Of a stretch of 64,000 nt of DNA, positions 43,273-53,537 are shown piece by piece. Where the stretch lies: contig CAILUI010000249.1 of the NCBI GenBank assembly GCA_903837355.1, forward strand, positions 62,001 to 126,000. The letters are read 5' to 3'. Made by a program: the position numbers and the translations under genes. The stretch comes from an uncultured Victivallales bacterium. GTDB taxonomy: Bacteria; Verrucomicrobiota; Lentisphaeria; Oligosphaerales; JAFGRS01. The stretch's first letter is position 1. Every line of letters starts with the position of its first letter. A model generated the notes under the pieces. That model worked only from the letters and a program-made list of their open reading frames with translations, did not search any database and had not been told where the DNA came from.

Positions 43273-46200
43273 ATGAACACGGTACGCAGTCTGCTGGCAG
43301 CGCTGACCCTGGTTGGCGCCAGCGCGCGGGTACAGGCAGGACCCAACCTCTACCCTGACCCCGGCTTCGAGAGCACGGGCGAGACCGGTACGGCACACAG
43401 CGGGGCAAAGGCTGGGCACCTCACGGTCGGGGCGCCGAGCCACTGGGCCGCCATCGGCGCCAGCATCACCGTGGAGCCCTTCGCACGCTACCGGGTAACC
43501 GAATGGGTGAAGGCGACCGTGGGTAAGGGCATCTTCTTCGCACCTCACTGCTATGGGTGGGATGAGTACGAGTGGGCCTTCTCCGCCGCGCGGCCGGTGC
43601 CGACCATGGCCGACTGGGGGCAGACGGAGGTCACCTTCGTCACCCCCAACACCACCATGAGTGTGAACCCGCTGGCGGCCATCGACGCCGAGGCCTGCGA
43701 GGCTTGGGTGGATGACGTGGTCGTCGAGAAGATCGCTGAGCCCGAGCAGGTGATGGCGGAACTGAGCGCCAAGGCCGAGCCAACCCCCGCCGAACGGCAA
43801 CTCCTCGCCCGTTGGTACGTGAAGCAGGGCAGGATGGCCGACGCGCAGGCACAGATGCGGGCAGCGGACGGCCTGGCACGGGCCGACATCGCCACCGTCC
43901 TCGCCCGGAACACGCCGGACCGCGCCGCGCGGCGGCCGTTCGTGGTGGAGGTCGTGGCCTACGGCGGGCCGACCTTCGCCAGTGGCCTGGTACGGTTTGC
44001 CGAGATCACGGCAGGATGGAGCGTGAGCGAGAAGTTCGCCGTGGCCGTGGAGGGCGTCCTGCGGAACCCTGGCCTGGACCGCGCCGGCCGCGCGGCGCGG
44101 CTGGTCATCGAGGACCTCATGGGCGCCGCGAGCAACGGCACCGAGACCCTCGCCGACGCCAGCGCCGACGCCAGAGGCCGACAGGACGGCCTGCGCGAGG
44201 CCATGGCCGCGCTCCCACCCGACGCCGCCGCGGCACCCGAACTGCGCGCGGCCATGGCGAGCGTCGACAAGGCGGTAGCGGCGCTGGCGGCGCAGCGCGC
44301 CGCCCTGGGCACCTGCGTGGTGCAGATCGGCGGCGTGGCCCTGACTCCGGAAACCCACGCGATCATCCTGCCCAACCAGCCCACGGCGCCCGAGGAGTAC
44401 GCCGCCCGTGACCTGCGCCGCCACCTGGAGTGGGTCACCGGCCGGGCTTTGCCGATCCGGCTCGAGAAGGACGCCGGCGAGTGCACGCCACTCCACGTCG
44501 GGAGGTGTGAGCAGACCCGGAGCGCCGGGATCGACGTCGCCAGCCTGGGCGTGGAGGGTATCCACGTCAAGACCAGCGGTCCGGCTTTGTACCTGGCCGG
44601 CAACCAGCGCGGTGTCGGCTATGCGGTGTCCGTCTTCCTGGAGGATTACGTCGGCTGCCGCTGGTTCACGCCGGACTGTGCCACCTGGCCGCAGAGCGGG
44701 ACGATCGTCGTGCCGGAGGTCGACCGGCGCTACCTGCCGCCGTTGGAGTACCGCGGCGGCGACTTCCCGATCGCCCGCCAGGGTGAGTTCGCCAACCACC
44801 TTCGTCTCAACGGCGCCAACCACGCCCTGAGCGACGAGCAGGGTGGCAAGGTCGGCGTACGCAGCCTGGCGCATACGTTCGCCGCGCTGGTGCCGCCGGA
44901 CACGTACTACAAAGACCACCCGGAGTACTTCTCGCTGGTGAACGGCAAGCGCCAGTCCGGCTACGCGCAACTCTGCCTGACCCATCCCGAGGTCCTGCGA
45001 CTCGCTATCGCGGGCGTCCGACAATGGATCAAGGACGACCCGCGTGGCACGGTCTTCTCGGTCTCCCAGAACGATACGGCGAACTACTGCGAGTGCGCCG
45101 CCTGCACGGCGGTGGCGGACGCGGAGGGCAGCCAGTCTGGACCGGTACTGCGCTTCGTCAACGCGGTGGCGGACGACATCGGGAAGGACTACCCCAACGT
45201 CGCCATCGAAACGCTGGCCTACCAGTACACCCGCAAGCCGCCGAAGCTCACCAAACCGCGCCCGAATGTGATCATCTGCCTATGCAGCATCGAGTGCTGT
45301 TTCATCCATCCGCTGGGCAGCGACCCCTTCAACCAGACCTTCGCTGACGACATCCGGGGCTGGAACAAGATCTGCGACCGGCTGTGGATCTGGGACTACA
45401 TCATCAACTACGCCCACAGCATCTGCCCATTCCCGAACCTCTACGTGCTGCAACCAAACATCGACTTCTTCATCGCGAGCGGGGTCAAGGGCATCTACGA
45501 GGAGTCCTGCTACTACACTCCGGGGTCCGAGCTGCAGGAACTGCGCAACTACGTCATGGCCAAGCTGCTCTGGGACCCGCGTTACGACGTCGACACGGCC
45601 ATCGACGAGTTCTGTGCGGCGTTCTACGGACCCGCGGCGCAGCCGCTGCGCGCCTACATCAACCTGATCCACCAGTCCACGCAGCAGGACCCGAAGCTGC
45701 ACGTCCAGATCTACACCCACCCGCGCGCCTACGTTACGCCGGCGGTCATCGCGCAAGCCGGGGCACTGTTTGATCAGGCCGAGGCGGCTGTCAAGGGCGA
45801 CGCCATACGGCTGCACCGTGTGCAGGTGGCCCGCCTACCCATCCTCTACGCCGAGATCACCCTCAGTAGCGGCGGCACCCTCGCTGAGCGCGGCGATCAA
45901 CTCGTCCAGCAGGGCGGCACAGATGTGACGGCGCTGGCGGCGCGCTTCGAGAGCATCGCGCGGGCCGCGGGCGTGACCATGGTCAACGAGGGGACGGCGT
46001 TCGACTCCTGGCTGCAGGGTGTCCCGCGCCCGCGCCGCCAGATCGCCATCGAACGCCTGCGGAACCCAGCCCTCGACGTGGCGGTGCTACCCGAACTGGG
46101 TGGTCGGATCTGGCGCCTGAAGCTCGTCCCGTCAGGCCGCGAACTGCTGAAGGTCGAGGGCAGTGAAGGCGCCTGGATCCCCACCACCGGCGGCTATGAG

Positions 46201-46776
46201 GAGTACAGCCAGGACGGCTACCGCTCACCCGGCTGGAACGAAGCGTACAGCGTGCAGGAACGCACGGAACGCACCCTCACCATGGCCGTCGACTTGCGCA
46301 ACGGCCTCCGCCTCACCCGGCGGCTTGAGCTGGATCCGCTGAAGCCTCTCCTGACGATCCGTTCAACGCTCACCAACATCGGCGCCGAGGTCCGGACGGC
46401 CCGACTGCGCGCCCACCCGGAGTTCGCGGTCACCTCGACCGAACAGGCCAGCGTGCGCATTCTGAGCGCCGCTGGCACCTGGCAGACCGTCAGTCTGGCC
46501 AACCCGGCAGATCCCACGGCAGAGCTCAATGAGTGGCGACGCGATGGCGAGCTGCCGGCCGGCGCCTGGGCCGTGGTGGACGAGGCCGCGGACGTTGCGA
46601 TCATGGATCGCTTTGCTCCGGGCCAGGTCGTGCAAGCGCTGTTGAACCGCTCCGGGGCGCAGAGCCGCGTGAACCTCGAGATCTACTCGCCCGAAGTGCA
46701 GTTGCCGCCAGGCAAGAGCCTGAGCCTGGAGCACGCCTACGAGATCATCACGCCGGCCGCAGGGGCCTTCCGCTGA
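43273..46776 (+). CDS. Secreted DUF4838 protein with GH67-like N-terminal region
   Basis: A 1167-residue exported protein. The signal peptide is residues 1-22 (ASARVQA). A CBM-like beta domain (NLYPDPGFE start) and a helical linker follow. Then comes a beta/alpha region like the N-terminal domain of alpha-glucuronidases and hexosaminidases (EEYAARDLRRHLEWVTG), and a DUF4838 barrel with its signature SQNDTANYCECAAC. The last 250 residues are a beta-sandwich of galactose-mutarotase type (PELGGRIWRLKLVPSGRELL). DUF4838 proteins are suspected glycoside hydrolases without a proven activity in most cases. CGGAGGG immediately before ATG 43273 fixes the start. It is in an operon with the preceding glycosidase. 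Confidence 0.85.
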   Translation: MNTVRSLLAALTLVGASARVQAGPNLYPDPGFESTGETGTAHSGAKAGHLTVGAPSHWAAIGASITVEPFARYRVTEWVKATVGKGIFFAPHCYGWDEYEWAFSAARPVPTMADWGQTEVTFVTPNTTMSVNPLAAIDAEACEAWVDDVVVEKIAEPEQVMAELSAKAEPTPAERQLLARWYVKQGRMADAQAQMRAADGLARADIATVLARNTPDRAARRPFVVEVVAYGGPTFASGLVRFAEITAGWSVSEKFAVAVEGVLRNPGLDRAGRAARLVIEDLMGAASNGTETLADASADARGRQDGLREAMAALPPDAAAAPELRAAMASVDKAVAALAAQRAALGTCVVQIGGVALTPETHAIILPNQPTAPEEYAARDLRRHLEWVTGRALPIRLEKDAGECTPLHVGRCEQTRSAGIDVASLGVEGIHVKTSGPALYLAGNQRGVGYAVSVFLEDYVGCRWFTPDCATWPQSGTIVVPEVDRRYLPPLEYRGGDFPIARQGEFANHLRLNGANHALSDEQGGKVGVRSLAHTFAALVPPDTYYKDHPEYFSLVNGKRQSGYAQLCLTHPEVLRLAIAGVRQWIKDDPRGTVFSVSQNDTANYCECAACTAVADAEGSQSGPVLRFVNAVADDIGKDYPNVAIETLAYQYTRKPPKLTKPRPNVIICLCSIECCFIHPLGSDPFNQTFADDIRGWNKICDRLWIWDYIINYAHSICPFPNLYVLQPNIDFFIASGVKGIYEESCYYTPGSELQELRNYVMAKLLWDPRYDVDTAIDEFCAAFYGPAAQPLRAYINLIHQSTQQDPKLHVQIYTHPRAYVTPAVIAQAGALFDQAEAAVKGDAIRLHRVQVARLPILYAEITLSSGGTLAERGDQLVQQGGTDVTALAARFESIARAAGVTMVNEGTAFDSWLQGVPRPRRQIAIERLRNPALDVAVLPELGGRIWRLKLVPSGRELLKVEGSEGAWIPTTGGYEEYSQDGYRSPGWNEAYSVQERTERTLTMAVDLRNGLRLTRRLELDPLKPLLTIRSTLTNIGAEVRTARLRAHPEFAVTSTEQASVRILSAAGTWQTVSLANPADPTAELNEWRRDGELPAGAWAVVDEAADVAIMDRFAPGQVVQALLNRSGAQSRVNLEIYSPEVQLPPGKSLSLEHAYEIITPAAGAFR

Positions 46777-46795
46777 CGCGCCGCGGGGCCGCGAT

Positions 46796-47248
46796 TCAGG
46801 CCGCAGGCCGACCGCGAATCTCCCCAGCGAAGACCCGGATGTAGCGCACGCTCGACAGGAGCAGTGCCAAGCCCATGCCGATGTAGAGGACGGCCAGGTA
46901 GTGCTTGGGGATGGCAGAGTGTCGCAGGGCCATTCCCATACCCATCATGCCGGCGATCAGCAGATAGCTCCGCCAGGGAACAAACGAGAACACGCAGCGC
47001 TTGCCATCCTTGGCCAGAATCCTGCCGACATTCCTGTCCACGATCCTGAGAAAGCCAAAATGGTGGGCGATCAACGCCAGTACGACCCCGGCGCCGACCA
47101 GCACGTACGTATGTACACCGGGGCTCTGCGCCAGCCAGGCGGAGGCCAGCAACAGGAGCATGGTCCCCACGCCGATCCACACGGCCCCAGCCAGGAACAG
47201 CAGAGCGTTCCTGGGGACGGCTGGAGTATAGCGGTTTGCCCTCCTCAT
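46796..47248 (-). CDS. Small integral membrane protein
   Basis: A 150-residue protein with four predicted membrane helices: about 14-34 (FLAGAVWIGVGTMLLLLASAWLA region), 43-60, 87-105 and 113-130. They are separated by short loops with basic cytosolic residues. I do not recognise a family. The ATG at 47248 follows a GGGGCAGG site. It converges with the DUF4838 gene and is divergent from the VanX-like gene, 50 bp away. No function can be assigned. Confidence 0.65.
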   Translation of the reverse strand: MRRANRYTPAVPRNALLFLAGAVWIGVGTMLLLLASAWLAQSPGVHTYVLVGAGVVLALIAHHFGFLRIVDRNVGRILAKDGKRCVFSFVPWRSYLLIAGMMGMGMALRHSAIPKHYLAVLYIGMGLALLLSSVRYIRVFAGEIRGRPAA

Positions 47249-47298
47249 AACGCCTGCCCCGGGGAACCATCCCCTTTCCGCCACGCGCCGCCGATGCT

Positions 47299-48219
47299 AT
47301 GTTCCGCCCTACCATGGTACCGGCAGGCCAAAGCAGCAAGCCAACGCCCGGCGACCGGCAGAGCCGTAGCCAGGCGGCGCGGCGGCACTACTGGGCCGAG
47401 CAGATGGAGGCGGCGCACGACTTCATGCAGCGCTTGCAGGTGTACCCGGTCGTCGAATCCGGCGAACCCATGCAAGCGCTCGAGCCGGCCGCCCGCGCGG
47501 CTGGCATCCGCATCGACTTCCCGGCGGGACTGAAGCTGGGCGAATTGCCGCGCGTGTTCGCCCTGCGCGCGGCGCTGGTGCCGCGGTTGCTGGCGGTCGC
47601 GACGGCCATGCTGCGGCAAGGCTGGTTGCTGCGCGTGGAGGACGCCTACCGCTCTTTGGCGGTGCAGGCCCAGGGGACCAGTTGCGACTTCGTGGTCGAT
47701 GCCGTCCACCGCCGCACGCGCTGGGAACTCGGCGGCCGGACGCCGTCCCTCGAACTGGTCCTGCGCCGCATCCGGGTGTTGACAGCGACCACGGCAAAGT
47801 CTGCCAACCACGTCTCGGGCAGCGCCCTCGACCTCTCGGTTCTCGACGCCAACAGCGGCAGTGAGGTCGACCGCGGCGGTTCGTACCTCGAGATCTCGGA
47901 GCGCACGCCGATGGGCTCGCCCTTCCTGAGCCGCAGCGCCCGCCGTAACCGCGATCGGATCAACGCCATTCTGGCCGAGTGCGGCTTCCTACCGTACCCC
48001 TATGAGTTCTGGCACTTCAGCCACGGCGATGCCGATTTCGAACTGATCAGCGGCTCTGGCCGCCCGGCACGCTTCGGGCCCGTGGATCTCGACATCGCCT
48101 CCGGCCGGGTAACGCCGGTGCCGGACCTCCACGTGGAACTGCTGCAGGAGAGCGCGGTCCACCGCAAACTCAGTGCCCTCTGTGCGCCGACCAACCCCAA
48201 CGGGACGGCGCCGACCTAG
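47299..48219 (+). CDS. D-alanyl-D-alanine dipeptidase (VanX/DdpX-like, M15)
   Basis: A 306-residue zinc peptidase of family M15D. The metal ligands are His171 and Asp178 in HVSGSALDLS and His239 in EFWHF, with catalytic Glu236 three residues before; this spacing equals that in VanX. An Arg in the DAYRS segment (residue 118) fits the transition-state Arg. No signal peptide is evident, so it is probably cytoplasmic, recycling or degrading D-Ala-D-Ala and similar dipeptides. No van regulators or ligase are nearby, so a role in vancomycin resistance is not suggested. The start is uncertain: no ribosome site is seen before 47299, and a second ATG lies 15 bases downstream. Confidence 0.85.
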   Translation: MFRPTMVPAGQSSKPTPGDRQSRSQAARRHYWAEQMEAAHDFMQRLQVYPVVESGEPMQALEPAARAAGIRIDFPAGLKLGELPRVFALRAALVPRLLAVATAMLRQGWLLRVEDAYRSLAVQAQGTSCDFVVDAVHRRTRWELGGRTPSLELVLRRIRVLTATTAKSANHVSGSALDLSVLDANSGSEVDRGGSYLEISERTPMGSPFLSRSARRNRDRINAILAECGFLPYPYEFWHFSHGDADFELISGSGRPARFGPVDLDIASGRVTPVPDLHVELLQESAVHRKLSALCAPTNPNGTAPT

Positions 48220-48440
48220 ACGCGGGGCGCGGGCCCAACGCCCCGCCTCGAGCCCGGTGGCCGCCCGGCAGCCTGGCCAACCCTCACACCCCGTCGCCAA
48301 GGCCCTCGGTCTGGCCTTGTCGAGGCTGGCCGCAGCCAGCGCTTGAGGGCACGGCAAGGCGCACGCGGCGTAGCGCACAGGAAGCCCCGAACGCCACGCC
48401 GCACCACTACCGGCAGTGTTAGAGTTTCTTTGGTGGACTC

Positions 48441-48468
48441 TTGCATTGGGCGCGATTACCCTTATGTT
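48441..48468 (+). promoter_or_regulatory. Sigma-70 promoter for the GNAT/ATP-grasp pair
   Basis: TTGCAT and TATGTT separated by 16 bp, in an AT-rich island within the 356-bp gap between the dipeptidase and GNAT genes. Transcription would begin near 48475, about 100 bases before the GNAT ATG. The rest of the gap (48220-48440) is GC-rich with no gene. Confidence 0.55.
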
Positions 48469-48575
48469 GTAAGTAATCTGAACGGTCTTTCGGGGGGGTG
48501 CTCAGGGTCTGCCTTGAGAGGGCTGAATGCACCCGGTTCATCGGAAGAGTGTTTCAGTACACTCAGTCGGATGAG

Positions 48576-49043
48576 ATGAACACGACGATCCGCACGGCGT
48601 CCAGTTCGGACGAGCAGGCCCTCAGCGAGCTTGAAGGCTCGTGTTTTGACGAGGACCGACGAGCAAGTCGGCTGAGTCTACGCCGTAGCCTGTCCAGCGC
48701 GCGTCAGGTCGTTCGGGTCATTGACGTTACCCCGACGAACACTGCCCCCTCGCCGTCCCTTGTGGGCGCGGCTATCTTCTGGTTCTACCCCCGATCACTG
48801 CGCATCTACTCAGTGGCCGTGCGCCCTGAGTTCCGCGGCGAGGGAGTGGGCCGACGGCTCGTCGCGGATGCCTTCCGAATGGCCCGCGATCGGGGCGCGG
48901 CCCGCATCACCCTCGAGGCCGATCAGGCCAATCCCACCCTGATCCGCTGGTACGAAGCTCAAGGTTTTGCGGTCACCGGGCAATTGCCATCGTACTATGC
49001 CCCTGGCCGAGACGCTGTCCGTATGGTCTGCCCGGTGACGTGA
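48576..49043 (+). CDS. GNAT N-acetyltransferase (RimI-like)
   Basis: A 155-residue acetyltransferase. Motif A, which binds acetyl-CoA, is clear (VAVRPEFRGEGVGRRLV), followed by the motif B helix (NPTLIRWYEAQGF). The size is standard for a single GNAT domain. The gene lies 93 bp before an RLAN/ATP-grasp gene on the same strand. This GNAT plus RimK-like pairing recurs in many bacteria, sometimes with a C39 peptidase, which I do not see here. The pair probably modifies a shared peptide or amino acid substrate. The ribosome site is weak. Confidence 0.85.
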   Translation: MNTTIRTASSSDEQALSELEGSCFDEDRRASRLSLRRSLSSARQVVRVIDVTPTNTAPSPSLVGAAIFWFYPRSLRIYSVAVRPEFRGEGVGRRLVADAFRMARDRGAARITLEADQANPTLIRWYEAQGFAVTGQLPSYYAPGRDAVRMVCPVT

Positions 49044-49136
49044 ACAAGAGAGGCGACCCGCCCCCTGTCTGGTAGAGGATGACCCTCACGGCAACGGAGC
49101 ACGGCGCCGCAGTATGGAGGAAGCCCCCAGCACCGT

Positions 49137-50768
<1,632 letters not shown>

Positions 50769-50790
50769 AGGATGCCTGGACGCCCAGGAC

Positions 50791-50827
50791 GCGCCCCCCC
50801 GCCGACAGCCTGGTCGGGGGTGGGCGC
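50791..50827. terminator. Hairpin between convergent ATP-grasp and beta-CASP genes
   Basis: A GC-rich inverted repeat (GCGCCCCCCCGCCGA against TCGGGGGTGGGCGC, with one mismatch and one bulge), midway between two convergent stops. It probably acts as a bidirectional terminator, although there is no T-run. Confidence 0.5.
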
Positions 50828-50859
50828 GCGGTGGGCTAGGGTGTCGCAGCGGCGCTGCC

Positions 50860-52254
50860 TCACAGTTCGACGGTGTCGCCCACCTGCGGCCGTTCACTCG
50901 CCAGGCCGAAGCGCTCGCGGATGCAACCGGCGAACGCCTCTCTTGCCCGCTCCTCACCGTGCGTCACGATCACGCGTGGCCGGCTGGCTGCCATGCTGCC
51001 GAACCACTCGAGCAACTCGCTCTGGCCGGCATGGGCGCTGAAGCCACCCATGGTGTGAATCTGAGCCTTCACGGCAATCGGCTCGCCGAGGATGTTCACG
51101 CTCGTGGCGCCCTCGATCAGGGTCCGGCCGAGGGTCCCGCGGCCCTGGAACCCGACGAAGATCACTGAGGTACCGGGGCGCCACAGGTTCTGCTTCAGGT
51201 GATGCAGGATCCGGCCCGCCGTACACATGCCCGAGCCCGCCAGGATGACGCAGGGGCCGGAGATATCGTTCAGACGGCGCGACTCCTCGGTCGTCGCCAC
51301 CGCGCGCACGGTGCGCATGTCTTCGGCCAACGGCTTCTGCTGCTGCAAGGCCTGGAACTCGTCATCGTAGAGGTCGACGTGCCGGGCGCAGATGTTCGTG
51401 GCCTCGATGGCCATCGGGCTGTCGATGTAGACGGGGAACGGCGCCACCTTGTGGTTGCGGAACATGATGGCGAGCAGGTAGAGCATGAGTTGCGCCCGCC
51501 CGACAGCGAAGGTCGGGATCAGGATCTTGCTGCGTCGGGCCACCGCCTGCTGCACGATGGACTCGAACTCAGCGACCGTCTCCGCCAGCGGTTTGTGCTC
51601 GCGGTCGCCGTACGTGGACTCCAGTACCACCACGTCCGCCCCGGAGAAGTGGACCGGATCGCGCAGCATGGGCGTGTTCGCCCGACCCAGGTCGCCGGAG
51701 AAGATGATCCGGCGCGTGCGCCCCCCCTCGTTCACCGTGAGTTCGATGCAGGCCGAACCGCAGAGGTGCCCGGCATCGACGAAACGCGCCTGCATGCCCG
51801 GTGCCACCGGCACCACCCGTCCGTAGTCCACCGCCCGGAAGCTCCGCAGGATGCTATCGACGTCAGCCGCCGTGTAGAGCACGTCCAGCGCCGGCTCGCC
51901 GGCCCGCTCCCGCCGGCGGTTGGTCCGCACCAGATCCTGCTCCTGCACGTGCGCCGAGTCGCGCAGGATGAGCCCGGCAATCTCACGCGTCGCATCGGTG
52001 CTGAAGATCGGTCCCTTGAAGCCGGACCGCGCCAGCAACGGCAGGCGCCCGCAGTGGTCAAGATGCGCATGCGTGAGCAGCACCGCCGCCAGCCCGGGAG
52101 CGTCGCGCAGCGCCTTGGTGCGGTTGGCGGTGTCGGCCCGTCGCCCGCCCTGGAACATGCCGAAGTCAACCATCACCTCGGCCTCTGCGGTCCGCAGGTG
52201 GTAGGCAGACCCGGTGACTTCGCCACTGGCGGCGCCGAGAAAGGTGAGTTTCAT
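50860..52254 (-). CDS. Beta-CASP metallo-beta-lactamase family ribonuclease
   Basis: A 464-residue cytoplasmic nuclease of the MBL-fold RNA-processing group (CPSF/RNase J relatives). The zinc-binding HxHxDH motif is at residues 62-67 (THAHLDHCG), and further ligands are in DAGHLCGSA and the C-terminal SAHAGQ. A beta-CASP cap domain lies between (FSTDATREIAG through DSPMAIEATNI), and the RMMBL motif ends the protein. The ATG at 52254 is six bases after AAAGGG; an ATG two codons earlier is too close. Its function is probably RNA 3'-end processing or decay. A sigma-70 promoter is visible upstream. It is divergent from the PPK2 gene. Confidence 0.88.
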   Translation of the reverse strand: MKLTFLGAASGEVTGSAYHLRTAEAEVMVDFGMFQGGRRADTANRTKALRDAPGLAAVLLTHAHLDHCGRLPLLARSGFKGPIFSTDATREIAGLILRDSAHVQEQDLVRTNRRRERAGEPALDVLYTAADVDSILRSFRAVDYGRVVPVAPGMQARFVDAGHLCGSACIELTVNEGGRTRRIIFSGDLGRANTPMLRDPVHFSGADVVVLESTYGDREHKPLAETVAEFESIVQQAVARRSKILIPTFAVGRAQLMLYLLAIMFRNHKVAPFPVYIDSPMAIEATNICARHVDLYDDEFQALQQQKPLAEDMRTVRAVATTEESRRLNDISGPCVILAGSGMCTAGRILHHLKQNLWRPGTSVIFVGFQGRGTLGRTLIEGATSVNILGEPIAVKAQIHTMGGFSAHAGQSELLEWFGSMAASRPRVIVTHGEERAREAFAGCIRERFGLASERPQVGDTVEL

Positions 52255-52327
52255 CGCCATCCCTTTCGAGCCAACCCCCGCGACACGCGGCCGCCAGGCA
52301 GGTGCCCATGCCGGCCAGCCTCTAGCC

Positions 52328-52357
52328 AGTATAGCACGTTCTTCCGCGAAACCGCAA
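52328..52357 (-). promoter_or_regulatory. Sigma-70 promoter for the beta-CASP nuclease gene
   Basis: On the minus strand TTGCGG and TATACT are 18 bp apart, in the 204-bp gap between the divergent nuclease and PPK2 genes. The leader would be about 67 bases. Confidence 0.55.
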
Positions 52358-52458
52358 CCGCGGGGCCGCCGGCGCAACCAAGGCGGGTCGCGGCTCGTCA
52401 AAGGCTGCGTGCGCAGTCTGTCGCTTGCCACCCCCAGATGGAGAGAGAGGCCAAAGAC

Positions 52459-53361
52459 ATGAAGCTCGACGCCAGCGCCCGAAAAGCCAGAGACCTCGCC
52501 GCCCCCTACCGGGTCAGTGATGGAGCTGCCTTCCGCCTCAAGGACGTCGACCCGGACGACACGGCGGGCCTCGGTAACAGCCAGAAGCCGCTCGCCAAGG
52601 AACTGCTCGCCGCCGGGGTCGCGGCCCTGTCCGATCTCCAGGACCGGCTCTACGCCCAGGACACCTGGGCGGTGCTGCTCATCATCCAGGCGATGGACGC
52701 CGCCGGCAAGGACGGCGTCATCAAACACGTCATGTCCGGCATCAACCCGCAGGGCTGCCAGGTCTACTCGTTCAAGACTCCCTCCAGCGAGGAACTGGAC
52801 CACGACTACCTCTGGCGCTGCCAGAAGTGCCTGCCCGAGCGCGGCCGCATCGGCATCTTCAATCGTTCTTACTACGAGGAGGTGCTGGTGGTGCGGGTAC
52901 ACCCAGAGTTCCTGGCCCGACAGAGACTCCCGCAAGCACTGGTCTCGGGCCAGCTCTGGAAGGACCGCTACGAGGACATCCGCCACTTTGAGCGCTACCT
53001 CGGCCGCAACGGCATCGCGGTGCGCAAGTTCTTTCTCCACGTCTCCCCGGAGGAGCAACGCCAGCGCTTCCTGGAGCGCCTCGAGAACCCTGAGAAGAAC
53101 TGGAAGTTCTCTGCCGCAGACGCCCAGGAGCGGGAGCACTGGCCGGCGTACATGGAAGCCTATGAGGACATGATCCGCCACACCGCCACCGACGTGGCCC
53201 CATGGTACGTGGTGCCCGCCGATCACAAGTGGTTCACGCGACTGGTCGTTGCCGGCGCGGTCATCGACACTCTCTGCTCCCTGGACCTGAAGTTCCCGAT
53301 CGTCCCCCCGGAGCGAACGGCAGAGTTGGCGGCAGCCAGGACCGCACTCCTCAACGAGTAA
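52459..53361 (+). CDS. Polyphosphate:nucleotide phosphotransferase (PPK2 family)
   Basis: A 300-residue kinase of the PPK2 family, which transfers phosphate from polyphosphate to ADP or AMP. The Walker A-like loop with catalytic Asp80 (AMDAAGKDG, 78-86) and the lid module (FNRSYYEEVLVVRVHP, about 135-149) are both present, and the length fits a single-domain enzyme. The N-terminal extension is typical of the PPK2-related group that phosphorylates both nucleotides. The ATG at 52459 is preferred, with GAGAGAGG ten bases upstream, although an in-frame ATG lies 21 bases earlier. It may supply ATP or recycle AMP under energy limitation. Confidence 0.9.
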   Translation: MKLDASARKARDLAAPYRVSDGAAFRLKDVDPDDTAGLGNSQKPLAKELLAAGVAALSDLQDRLYAQDTWAVLLIIQAMDAAGKDGVIKHVMSGINPQGCQVYSFKTPSSEELDHDYLWRCQKCLPERGRIGIFNRSYYEEVLVVRVHPEFLARQRLPQALVSGQLWKDRYEDIRHFERYLGRNGIAVRKFFLHVSPEEQRQRFLERLENPEKNWKFSAADAQEREHWPAYMEAYEDMIRHTATDVAPWYVVPADHKWFTRLVVAGAVIDTLCSLDLKFPIVPPERTAELAAARTALLNE

Positions 53362-53537
53362 CGCCATCCCGACGACCAGCGCCGGGGGCGGGGCTGACCT
53401 GAGACACGGCTAGTCGCGGCCGTCTGGCAGCGCTACATTCCGCCCCAGTCCGGCCGTACCCGCCCCGGCGCCTGCCGCCTCGTCATGGCGACGACAGCGG
53501 CAGCTTCCGGCACGGTGCGGCCGCAGGCAAGGGAGAC

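Noticed and set aside
47299-48219. VanX-like gene as part of a glycopeptide-resistance cluster
   Set aside because: No vanH, vanA/B ligase or vanRS-type genes are nearby; M15D dipeptidases are common housekeeping or recycling enzymes.
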